A DNA stretch of 64,000 nucleotides from Streptomyces antibioticus. Lineage in GTDB: Bacteria > Actinomycetota > Actinomycetes > Streptomycetales > Streptomycetaceae. Below, in pieces: positions 25,875-33,367 of the stretch. The notes under the pieces are model-generated. The model had not been told where the DNA came from, searched no databases, and worked only from the letters and a program-made list of their open reading frames with translations. Both the position numbers and the translations under genes were made by a program. Location: the NCBI RefSeq assembly GCF_001514065.1, contig NZ_KQ948425.1, positions 364,067 to 428,066 of the forward strand, given 5' to 3'. Within the stretch, counting starts at the first letter, position 1, and every line of letters begins with the position of its first letter.

Positions 25875-25881
25875 CCTGCGC
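25831..25881 (+). pseudogene. fragment of a response-regulator receiver domain
   Basis: In the frame starting at 25801, codons 11-27 read HHKILIVEDDHALRDLR, an unmistakable receiver N-terminus (beta-1 strand plus acidic pair). Nothing receiver-like follows. The fragment overlaps the PAP2 C-terminus and abuts the end of the histidine kinase gene on the other strand. This suggests a deletion that removed a former two-component gene. Confidence 0.6.
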
Positions 25882-27404
25882 TACACCGCTTCACCTGGCC
25901 CGACGTCCTCGCCGCGCCCCTCGCCGCAGCGGTGTACGCCCCGCTCGTCCGCTGCCTCGGCAGGTCCCAGCCGCGAGCCGACCGCGGCCCGCCGGCGCTG
26001 GGCACCGTCGGGCTGCGCTGCCGCGGTGGGCAGACTTACGGTGACGAGGGCCCCGCCCGACGGGTGGTCGGCGAGGCTCACCCCACCGCCGTGGGCCGCA
26101 GCGATCATCCCGACGATGGGGAGGCCCAGCCCGCCGGAGGCCGCGTCGGGGCGCGGGTGCAGCGGCGGCCCGGTGACCATGTCGGGGGGAAAGCCCTGGC
26201 CTTCGTCATGCACGTACAAGTGCACGACGTCGTCCAGGTGTTCGGCGCCGAGGGTGATGCGGCGCGGTCCTGAGGGGCCGGAGTGGCGCAGGGCATTGTC
26301 GAGGAGGTTGTAAAGGACTTGGCGCAGCCGTACCGGATCGAGGTTGGCGGTCGATTCCCGGCTGCCCGCGCATTCCACGGTGATCGTCGAGCCGGCGGCG
26401 TTCGCGCGGGCGCGGAACGCCTCGGCCGTGTCGGTGAGCAGCCGCGGCAGGGACACCGGTTCGCGGCGCAGCGGGAGTCGGCCCTGTCGAGTACGGGCGA
26501 GGACGAGGAGATCCTCGGCGAGCCCGACGAGGCGGTCGGTCTCGGCGGCGGCGGAGCGTAGGGCGGCTTCGAGTTCGCAGCGGTCGCGCGGTCGCGACGT
26601 GGCCAGTTCGAGTTGGGCCCGCAGCAGGGTCAGCGGAGTGCGCAGTTCGTGTCCTGCGGTGTCGACGAAGCGGTGCTCACGTTCCAGCGCCTCCTGGAGG
26701 CGCGCGAGCATGGCGTTGAGGGTGTCCGCGAGACGGGCCAGTTCGTCCCCGGTCGGCGGGACGGTAAGGCGCCGTTCGGGCTCGGTCTCGGAGATCGCGG
26801 CGGCCTCCCGGCGGATGCGCTCGACCGGTCGCAGGGCCGCGCCGGCGAGCAGCCAGCCGACGTACGAAGACGCCGCCAGGGCGAGCGGGCCGCCGATGAG
26901 CAGCAGGAGCAGCAGCCGGTCCAGCGCCTCCGCACGGTCGCCGAGCGGTGCGCCGACGACGAGGACCGCGGGTTGTGCGACCGTCCCCGGCAGGCGAACA
27001 GGCAGGGCGAGCAGCCGGGCGGGGTCGTCGATGCCCACGACATGGCGGCTGAGGAAGACCGGCTTGGTGACGGTTCGTATGGTGTCCGGCGGCAGCATGG
27101 GCGCGGCCGCGACGGCCGGGGTCGTCTCGACGACGTCGCCGCGCGGCGTGAGGATCTGGCCGAACGACTCGTCGGGGTCGATGAGTCCGGGGCCCGCGTC
27201 CAGCGGTGCCCGTTCGCGCTGGGCCAGCGCGCTGACGGTGGCCGCGGCCCGTGCGCGCAGGTCGAGGTCGACGGCGCGGGTCAGCTCGGTACCCATCCGG
27301 ACGTAGAGGAAGGCACCCAGCGCGGTCAGCACCACCGCCATCGCCAGACCGAAAGCGAGCGTGAGGCGGAGCCGGACGGGGAGCCTAGCCAACGGGCCGC
27401 GCAT
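25881..27404 (-). CDS. sensor histidine kinase (OmpR-partner type)
   Basis: 507 residues. Two membrane spans (about residues 14-36 and 177-197) enclose an extracytoplasmic sensor domain. A HAMP region follows, then the phospho-acceptor FVDTAGHELRTPLTLLRAQ with H near residue 253, the N box LYNLLDNALRHSG, and G boxes DEGQGFPPD and GGLGLPIV. The start codon lies within the end of the response regulator gene (20-base overlap), so they are coupled. The C-terminal 50 residues after the last G box are unusually long and Arg/Ala-rich, and their coding end coincides with the response-regulator fragment on the other strand. They may have been acquired through that rearrangement. Confidence 0.92.
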   Translation of the reverse strand: MRGPLARLPVRLRLTLAFGLAMAVVLTALGAFLYVRMGTELTRAVDLDLRARAAATVSALAQRERAPLDAGPGLIDPDESFGQILTPRGDVVETTPAVAAAPMLPPDTIRTVTKPVFLSRHVVGIDDPARLLALPVRLPGTVAQPAVLVVGAPLGDRAEALDRLLLLLLIGGPLALAASSYVGWLLAGAALRPVERIRREAAAISETEPERRLTVPPTGDELARLADTLNAMLARLQEALEREHRFVDTAGHELRTPLTLLRAQLELATSRPRDRCELEAALRSAAAETDRLVGLAEDLLVLARTRQGRLPLRREPVSLPRLLTDTAEAFRARANAAGSTITVECAGSRESTANLDPVRLRQVLYNLLDNALRHSGPSGPRRITLGAEHLDDVVHLYVHDEGQGFPPDMVTGPPLHPRPDAASGGLGLPIVGMIAAAHGGGVSLADHPSGGALVTVSLPTAAAQPDGAQRRRAAVGSRLGPAEAADERGVHRCGEGRGEDVGPGEAV

Positions 27405-28092
27405 GATCCGCGTGCTCCCTGCGGTCGTCTCTCAGCCAGTAGCCGGCGCCCCGTGAGGTGCGCAGTGACTGTCGTCCGAAGGGACGGTCGATCTTCTGTC
27501 GCAGGTAACCGACGTACACCTCGACGACGTTCGAGTCCGCGTCGAAGGTGAAGTCCCATACATGCTCGATGAGTTCGGTCTTGGACAGCACCTGCCCGGG
27601 GCGCCGCATCAGGCACTCCAGCAGCGCGAACTCCTTGGCCGTCAGGACGACAGGAGTTCCGCCCCGGGCCACGGAGCGGGTCGCCGGATCGAGGGTGAGA
27701 TCGCCGACGGTGAGCACGGCGGGCCGTTCCCGGGCGCCCCGGCGCAGCAGCGCGCGCAACCGGGAGAGGAGTTCAGCCAATGCGAAGGGCTTGACGAGGT
27801 AGTCGTCCGCGCCCAGGTCCAGTCCGCGCACCCGATCCTCGACGGCGTCCAGCGCGGTCAGCAGCAGGACGGGCGCCCACCGGCCGGCGGCACGGATCTC
27901 ACGCAGCACGCCGAAACCGTCGATGCCCGGCAGCATCACATCCAGGACGATCACGTCGTAGTCGGTCTCCGTGGCGTACCAGAGGCCGTCCTCGCCGGTG
28001 GCGGCCACATCGACAGCAAAGCCGTTCTCCGCCAGACAGCGCCGCACCAGCTCGGCCATGGGCGCTTCGTCCTCGACCACGAGAATCCGCAT
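27385..28092 (-). CDS. OmpR/PhoB family response regulator
   Basis: 235 residues. The receiver has the acidic pocket VVEDE near residue 7, phospho-acceptor Asp in VIVLDVMLPGIDG near residue 51, and TALDA and KPFALAELL for the conserved Thr and Lys. The C-terminal winged helix is complete (VVLTAKEFALLECLMRRPGQVLSK to SLRTSRGAGYWLRDD). It is coupled to the downstream kinase gene. Repeated 15-base sites in the upstream region (28170-28184 and 28203-28217) may be its binding sites for both itself and the divergent lipoprotein gene. Confidence 0.94.
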   Translation of the reverse strand: MRILVVEDEAPMAELVRRCLAENGFAVDVAATGEDGLWYATETDYDVIVLDVMLPGIDGFGVLREIRAAGRWAPVLLLTALDAVEDRVRGLDLGADDYLVKPFALAELLSRLRALLRRGARERPAVLTVGDLTLDPATRSVARGGTPVVLTAKEFALLECLMRRPGQVLSKTELIEHVWDFTFDADSNVVEVYVGYLRQKIDRPFGRQSLRTSRGAGYWLRDDRREHADHARPVG

Positions 28093-28169
28093 GGTGCCTC
28101 CTCGCGGGGACCCGCTTGTTTCCAGCGTAGCCGGGGGTTTCTAAGGAGACGCTGAGTCCGTCCCGGGGG

Positions 28170-28217
28170 CCCCTCAGGGACTCGTGGCGACCGTTTCAGG
28201 GTCCCCTTAGGCACTCG
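28170..28217. promoter_or_regulatory. direct repeat, possible response-regulator sites
   Basis: CCCCTCAGGGACTCG (28170-28184) and CCCCTTAGGCACTCG (28203-28217) match at 13 of 15 positions and are spaced 33 bases (three helical turns). A related CTAAGGAGACGCTGAG lies at 28141-28156. All sit between divergent RR and lipoprotein genes. Confidence 0.6.
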
Positions 28218-28256
28218 CGAGCAGGCTCGGAAGCCACAGTCGACGAAGGAGTTCCG

Positions 28257-29003
28257 ATGATCGGCATAGGCGTGGCACGCAGAACACTGGTCCTCACCGT
28301 CGCCGTCGGCTGCACAGCCACGGCCGCACTGGCGGCCTGCTCGTCGAGTTCGGACCACCGGTCCGCGGCGGCCGCGACGACCACCCCGGTTCCCCGCAGC
28401 TTCTCAGCGACCGTCGACAACCCGTGGTTCCCGCTGCCGCCCGGCCGGACGCTGGTCTACAGCGGCACCAAGGACGGCGCCAAGTCCACGGAGTACCTCA
28501 CCGTCACCCGCGAGACCGAGAAGATCACCGGCATCCCCTGCCGGGTCGTCCAGGACCGTCTCTACACCGACGGCACCCTTCAGGAGGCCACCCGCGACTA
28601 CTACGCCCAGGACGCCGCCGGGAACGTCTGGTACTTCGGCGAGGACACCGCCGAACTCGATGCCCACGGCAACATGATCTCCACCGAGGGCACCTGGCGT
28701 GCCGGCCGTGACGGTGCCCGCCCGGGCATCTTCCTGCCCGCCCACCCCGTACCCGGTGCCACCGGACAGCAGGAGTACTACCCCGGTCAGGCCGAGGACC
28801 AATTCCAGATCCTGGACCTGACCTCCCGTGTGTCCGTCCCGTACAAGACCTTCACCGGGGCCCTGCGCACGAAGGAATGGACGCCGCTGGAACCGGGGGT
28901 CGTGGACAACAAGTACTACGTCAAGGGCATCGGCACGGTGAAGGAGGTCACGGTCAAGGGCGGCCCCTTCGAGGAGAACGTGCTGACCGCTGTCAGGGGC
29001 TAG
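28257..29003 (+). CDS. hypothetical lipoprotein
   Basis: 248 residues; ATG follows GAAGGAG. A signal with lipobox LAAC (Cys 28) precedes a Ser-rich linker. The mature domain begins VDNPWFPLPPGRTLVYSGTKDG and continues TEYLTVTRETEKITGIPCRVVQDRLY, EATRDYYAQDAAGNVWYFGEDT and a C-terminal VDNKYYVKGIGTVKEVTVKGG. This beta-rich pattern with NPWFPL and WYFGEDT is common among actinobacterial exported proteins of unknown function. It is divergent from the two-component system with direct repeats between, so it may be part of that regulon. Confidence 0.85.
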   Translation: MIGIGVARRTLVLTVAVGCTATAALAACSSSSDHRSAAAATTTPVPRSFSATVDNPWFPLPPGRTLVYSGTKDGAKSTEYLTVTRETEKITGIPCRVVQDRLYTDGTLQEATRDYYAQDAAGNVWYFGEDTAELDAHGNMISTEGTWRAGRDGARPGIFLPAHPVPGATGQQEYYPGQAEDQFQILDLTSRVSVPYKTFTGALRTKEWTPLEPGVVDNKYYVKGIGTVKEVTVKGGPFEENVLTAVRG

Positions 29004-29249
29004 GAGGCATCGAGCCGGCGGGACGTGTGGTGCAGTCGGTGGGTGGTGGCCAGTGCTTCGGTCAGGACGGGGCGAGGCCCGCCTCCGTGGGCGGATCAAC
29101 CACCGGCCGGAAACCGAGCGGGCCCGGCTGCGCGTCCGGCACATCGGCGTCCTGCTGCAGACCCGCAACCTGCTGCCCCACCTGAACGTGTCCCTCCCCC
29201 AGAGCGGTCGATTAGCCCGCATACACCGGGGTACACATCCGAAGAGTCT

Positions 29250-29270
29250 TATTGCACACTATTCGCAATA
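29250..29270. promoter_or_regulatory. inverted repeat before acetyltransferase gene
   Basis: TATTGC (29250-29255) and GCAATA (29265-29270) form a perfect inverted repeat with a 9-base centre in a local AT-rich patch, 27 bases before the acetyltransferase start. It could be an operator for an unlinked regulator. Confidence 0.5.
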
Positions 29271-29297
29271 ACAAACTCATGGCTACAAGGAGCGAGC

Positions 29298-29888
29298 ATG
29301 GGCTCTCCCCCGACCCTCGGCATCGCTATCCGCGTCTTCCGCGACAAGGATCTGCTGACACACGCCGAGGCCCTGCGCTCCGCGTACGCCGAAGCCTTTC
29401 GCGCCCCGCCCTGGAACGAGGACGAGGAGCAGGCGGTCGAGTTCGTCGGCCGGCTGGTGGACGACGTCCGGCGTCCCGGCTTCATCGCGGCGGTCGCCTT
29501 CGAAGGGGCGGACGTCGTCGCCTTCGCCACCGCCTGGACGACCGTGGTCCCCTTCCCCACCGACCGTTGCTATCCGCAGGTCGCCGCCGGCTTGGGACCG
29601 CAGCGCACGGTGCAGTGGCTGTGCGGCGCCCGCGAGATCGACGAACTCGCCGTCCGCCCGGCCGCCCGCGGCGCGGGCCTGGCCGCCCAACTGCTCGAAG
29701 CGGTCACCGAGGACGCCCCCGAAGGCCGCTCATGGCTGCTCACCTCCGTCCGCTCCCCGCGCGCCGTCGCGTTCTACCGCCGCCAGGGCTGGACCCAGGC
29801 CACCCACCCCGCACCAGAGGGCACGGGCATCGTCGTCTTCCTCGGCCCGCACCACCCAGCCCGCGCCCTCGCTGTCCTCCAGGCTTAG
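29298..29888 (+). CDS. GNAT family N-acetyltransferase
   Basis: 196 residues from ATG 29298 with AAGGAG five bases upstream. GNAT features are the N-terminal IAIRVFRDKDLLTHAEALRSAYAEAF, the acetyl-CoA loop EIDELAVRPAARGAGLAAQLLEAV near residue 115, and the C-terminal VAFYRRQGWTQ near 157. No substrate can be predicted. It is monocistronic, and convergent with the ABC ATPase gene whose stop lies 58 bases away. Confidence 0.88.
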   Translation: MGSPPTLGIAIRVFRDKDLLTHAEALRSAYAEAFRAPPWNEDEEQAVEFVGRLVDDVRRPGFIAAVAFEGADVVAFATAWTTVVPFPTDRCYPQVAAGLGPQRTVQWLCGAREIDELAVRPAARGAGLAAQLLEAVTEDAPEGRSWLLTSVRSPRAVAFYRRQGWTQATHPAPEGTGIVVFLGPHHPARALAVLQA

Positions 29889-29946
29889 AGAATCCAGACC
29901 TTCGGAAGGTCGGACGCGGTGCCGCGCCGCGTCCCGTCCACCGCGG

Positions 29947-31512
29947 TCAGCCGCCGAGCAGGGGCCCGGTGGCCAGTGCTGCGGTCACGGGGTGGGACGG
30001 TGAGGTGAACAGCCGGGCGGTGGGCCCCGATTCGATGGCCTGTCCCCCGGACATCACGAGCAGGGTGTCGGTGCGGTCGGCGACGAGGCGCAGGTCGTGG
30101 CTGACCAGGACGAGGGACAGGCCGCGCCGGACGCGGAGGTCCGACAGCAGGTTCATGACGGCGTCGGTGGTGTCCGCGTCGAGGGCCGAGGTGACCTCGT
30201 CGCAGATCAGTACGTCGGGGTCGGCCGCCAGAGCGCGGGCTATGGCGACGCGTTGACGCTGGCCGCCGGAGAGTTCGTGGGGGTAGCGGTCGGCGAAGGC
30301 TGCGGGCAGGCCGACCTGGTCCAGGAGTTCCAGGACGCGGTCGGCGACGTCGGCTCGCCCGGCCCGTCGATGCAGCAGGAGCGGGCGGCGCAGGGTGGCC
30401 CCGATGGTGCGGCTGGGATTGAGGGTGCCCAGGGGGTCCTGGGGTACGAGTTGGAGGCGGCGGCGTTGGTCGCGGGAGCGGCTGTGTGCGGCGGGGGCGA
30501 GGTGGGTGCCGTCCAGGCTGACGGTGCCGGCGGTGGCGCGGTGCAGGCCGACGAGGGTGCGCAGCAGGGTTGTCTTGCCGGAGCCGGAGGCGCCGACCAC
30601 GCCGAGGCTGGTTCCGGCGGGCAGGCTGAGGTCGATGCCGTGCAGTACGGGGATGCGGCGGCCGCGATGGAGGTGGGCGGCGTGCAGGCCGGACGCGGTG
30701 AGCGTGGCAGGGCGGTCGTCGGGTGCGGATGCCGGCCCGCGTGGGACGGGTGTGGCTGTGGGCTCGCGTGGGACGCGTGTCGTGCGTGCGGTGTCCCTCG
30801 GACGTGGGCCGGTCAGGTCTACGACATCGTCGGCGAGCCGGTCGACCAGGTCGGGGTCGTGGCAGGACAGGCCGATCGCTATGCGGTGGTCCTCCGCGAG
30901 GTGGCGCAGGAGGTCGGCGATCTCGTCGCGCAGTGCGGGGTCGAGTCCGGCGGTGGGTTCGTCGAGGAGAAGGACGGCGGGGCGGCGGGCCAGGGCGCGG
31001 GCGAGCGCGACCCGGCGTTGCTGGCCGCCCGACAGGCCGCTGATGCGACGGTCGGGCAGGCCGTCGTCGGTGGGCAGTCGGACTTCGGCGAGCTGTGCCC
31101 TGATCGCGTCGGGGCTTTTGTCCACGGCGACTTCGGCGAGCAGGCGGCGTACCTTCATGCGCGGGTTGAGGGCGGAGCCGGGGTCCTGGCCGACGTAGGC
31201 GAGGCGGTGGCGCCGCAGGGTGCGCAGGGCTGGTGCCGAGAGGGTGAAGGGGTCTTCGCCGACGACGGTGATGCTGCCCGTGGTGCGTTCGGTGTGCGGG
31301 GGCAGGGTGCCGGTCACGGCTCGCAGCAGTGTGGTCTTGCCGCAGCCGGAGGGGCCGACCACGGCGGTGACGCGGCCGGGGGCCAGTTCGAGGCCGGCCC
31401 GGTCGAGCAGGAGGCGGCCGTTCGGGGCGGTGACGGTCAGGTCGCGGACGCGGACCGCGCTCTCTGCGTCGGCTGCTTGGCTGTGCGAGTACCAGTGGGG
31501 CATGTGGTTCAC
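29947..31512 (-). CDS. ABC transporter double ATPase (DppDF/NikDE-like fused)
   Basis: 521 residues with two complete ABC cassettes. Cassette 1 has Walker A GPSGCGKTT near residue 40, signature LSGGQQRRV and Walker B VLLLDEPTAG. Cassette 2 has Walker A GASGSGKTT near 315, signature LSGGQRQRVAIA and Walker B VLICDEVTSALD. GTG overlaps the stop of the upstream permease gene (GTGA). It is the energising subunit of a four-component importer of the oligopeptide/nickel class, here in one polypeptide. The locus is divergent from a diaminopropionate-type biosynthetic operon, so uptake of the matching metal complex is the likely job. Confidence 0.93.
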   Translation of the reverse strand: MNHMPHWYSHSQAADAESAVRVRDLTVTAPNGRLLLDRAGLELAPGRVTAVVGPSGCGKTTLLRAVTGTLPPHTERTTGSITVVGEDPFTLSAPALRTLRRHRLAYVGQDPGSALNPRMKVRRLLAEVAVDKSPDAIRAQLAEVRLPTDDGLPDRRISGLSGGQQRRVALARALARRPAVLLLDEPTAGLDPALRDEIADLLRHLAEDHRIAIGLSCHDPDLVDRLADDVVDLTGPRPRDTARTTRVPREPTATPVPRGPASAPDDRPATLTASGLHAAHLHRGRRIPVLHGIDLSLPAGTSLGVVGASGSGKTTLLRTLVGLHRATAGTVSLDGTHLAPAAHSRSRDQRRRLQLVPQDPLGTLNPSRTIGATLRRPLLLHRRAGRADVADRVLELLDQVGLPAAFADRYPHELSGGQRQRVAIARALAADPDVLICDEVTSALDADTTDAVMNLLSDLRVRRGLSLVLVSHDLRLVADRTDTLLVMSGGQAIESGPTARLFTSPSHPVTAALATGPLLGG

Positions 31513-32363
31513 AGTGCGGGTACCGCCTTCCGGCCGGTCGCGGGGACGAGGGCGGCGGCTGCCAGGTTGACGCTCATGGCGAGCAGGCCGATGGCGATGC
31601 TGGGGGCGAGGACGGCCCAGGGGTTGAGGACGATGCCGGCGGAGTTCTCCCGGATCATCAACGCCCAGTCGGCGGCGGGGGGTTGGGGGCCGACCTGGAG
31701 GAAGCCGGCGGTGGCGACGAGGTAGACGGCGGCGACGAAGCGCAGTCCGAACAGGGCCAGCAGGGTGGCCCGAAGGTTGGGGAGCACCTCCCGGACCACG
31801 AGGTACCCCAGTCGCTCGCCGCCGACGGCCGCCGCCTCCACGTACCCGGAGGCCGCCACGGGCGCGGCGGCCCCGGCGACCAGGCGCACGGCGTAGGGGA
31901 CGCCGAGGACGACGGACGCGGTGACGACGGCGAGGCGTCCGCCGTCCGGCCAGGACAGGGTGACCAGCAGGATGCCGAGCACGGCCGGCAGGAGCATGAG
32001 CACGTCGGCCGTGCGCTCGACGATCCGTCCGATGGCCGGGCGCAGGGCGCTGACCGCGCCGAGCACGGCGGCCACGGCGGTGACCAGGACGGCGACGAGG
32101 AGTGAGGTGACGACGAGCTCGCGTCCGCCGGCGAGGAGCCGGCTGAGCACGTCGCGGCCCAACTGGTCGCCGCCGAGCGGGGCGTCGCCGCCGGGTTCCG
32201 CGTACGGGGCGGTGACCGGGGCGTCGATGGCGTGCGGGGCGAGCCAGGGTCCGGCCAGGGCGAGGGCGGTGAGCAGTACGGCCGGGAGCACCCGCAGGGC
32301 TGTCCGGCGCCGGGTACGACGCGAGGCCGGTGCCGTCTTCGCGTCGGCGGTGGTCGCGGTCAT
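31509..32363 (-). CDS. ABC transporter permease (DppC/NikC-like)
   Basis: 284 residues; ATG overlaps the stop of the first permease gene (ATGA). An N-terminal span (VLPAVLLTALALAGPWLAP) is followed by the family loop APLGGDQLGRDVLSRLLAGG. Four or five further spans surround the EAA-like region GYVEAAAVGGERLGYLVVREVLPNL near residue 180. The PLGTDxxGRD-type motif is diagnostic of the DppC/OppC/NikC group. It works with the neighbouring permease, ATPase and binding protein. Confidence 0.92.
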   Translation of the reverse strand: MTATTADAKTAPASRRTRRRTALRVLPAVLLTALALAGPWLAPHAIDAPVTAPYAEPGGDAPLGGDQLGRDVLSRLLAGGRELVVTSLLVAVLVTAVAAVLGAVSALRPAIGRIVERTADVLMLLPAVLGILLVTLSWPDGGRLAVVTASVVLGVPYAVRLVAGAAAPVAASGYVEAAAVGGERLGYLVVREVLPNLRATLLALFGLRFVAAVYLVATAGFLQVGPQPPAADWALMIRENSAGIVLNPWAVLAPSIAIGLLAMSVNLAAAALVPATGRKAVPAL

Positions 32364-33367
32364 GTCCGGCCTCCCGAGGCCCAGGCGCGTACGAGGTCGG
32401 CGAGCAGCAGCACACCGGTGATGACGGCACCGGTGACGGCGACCACTCCGGCGATCACGGGGCTGTCCCGGTCGGCGACCGCGCCCGCGAGGACGGAGCC
32501 GATGCCGGGGTAGTTGAAGATGGTCTCCACCACGACCGCACCGCCCAGCAGCATGCCGGTGGAGGTGGCGATGCCGGCCGCGATGGTCGGCAGCGCGCCG
32601 GGCAGCAGGTGGTGGGTGAGGATCCGGCGCCGGGGCAGTCCGTCGAGGACCGCGGTCTCGATGTGCGCGGCCGTGGCCTCGTCGGCGAGCGCCGCCCGCA
32701 CGATCCGGGTGTTCCAGCCGATCTGCGGGACGGCCAGGGCGAGGACGGGCAGGACGAGCATCCGCCAGGAGGCGGGCGAGCCGTCGGCGTCGGTCAGGGT
32801 GACGGCGGGCAGCCAGTCGGCCCACAGCGCGAAGACGAGGACGAGGGCGACCGCGACGACGAACTCGGGCAGCGCGAGGATGCCGGTGGCGCTCGCCGAG
32901 ACCGCCCGGTCGAGCGGGCTTCCCGGTTTGGCCGCCGCCCAGCAGCCGAGGGCGACCGAGGCGACGAGGGTGAGCAGCAGTGCGAGCCCGCCGAGCAGGA
33001 GGGTGTTGGGGAACGGGTGGGCGAGCAGGTCCGCGACCGGCTCGCCACGGGCGGAGGTGCCCAGGTCGCCGGTGGGCAGGCCGGTCATCCAGTCCCAGAA
33101 CCGTTCCGCCACCGGCCGGTCCAGGCCCAGCAGATGGCGTCGCCGGGCGAGGTCGGCCGCGCTCTCGCCGCGTTCGGAGGTGGCGTCGGCCGCGTCACCC
33201 GGCAGGAGTTCGACGGCGGCGAAGACGGCGGCGAGCAGCCCGGCCAGCAGCAGGATCCGGCGTGCGAGCACACCGGCCGCGTACCAGACCGTACGTATCA
33301 CGGCAGGAACCGGCCGGGGCACGACGGTGCCCTCGGCCGGTTCGTCCCGGGTCAGCGAGCCAGCCAT
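32360..33367 (-). CDS. ABC transporter permease (DppB/NikB-like)
   Basis: 335 residues from ATG 33367, which lies 16 bases inside the end of the binding-protein gene; longer frames upstream overlap that gene entirely and are rejected. An N-terminal span (ILLLAGLLAAVFAAVELLPGDAAD) and the family stretch RRHLLGLDRPVAERFWDWMTGLPTGDLGTS mark a DppB/NikB-type permease. Later spans enclose HIETAVLDGLPRRRILTHHLLPGALP, the ATPase-coupling EAA loop. It pairs with the DppC-like permease encoded immediately downstream. Confidence 0.92.
   Translation of the reverse strand: MAGSLTRDEPAEGTVVPRPVPAVIRTVWYAAGVLARRILLLAGLLAAVFAAVELLPGDAADATSERGESAADLARRRHLLGLDRPVAERFWDWMTGLPTGDLGTSARGEPVADLLAHPFPNTLLLGGLALLLTLVASVALGCWAAAKPGSPLDRAVSASATGILALPEFVVAVALVLVFALWADWLPAVTLTDADGSPASWRMLVLPVLALAVPQIGWNTRIVRAALADEATAAHIETAVLDGLPRRRILTHHLLPGALPTIAAGIATSTGMLLGGAVVVETIFNYPGIGSVLAGAVADRDSPVIAGVVAVTGAVITGVLLLADLVRAWASGGRT

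Noticed and set aside
29053-29271. Plus-strand frame before the acetyltransferase
   Set aside because: No start signal and no recognisable family; it ends inside the inverted-repeat operator region.
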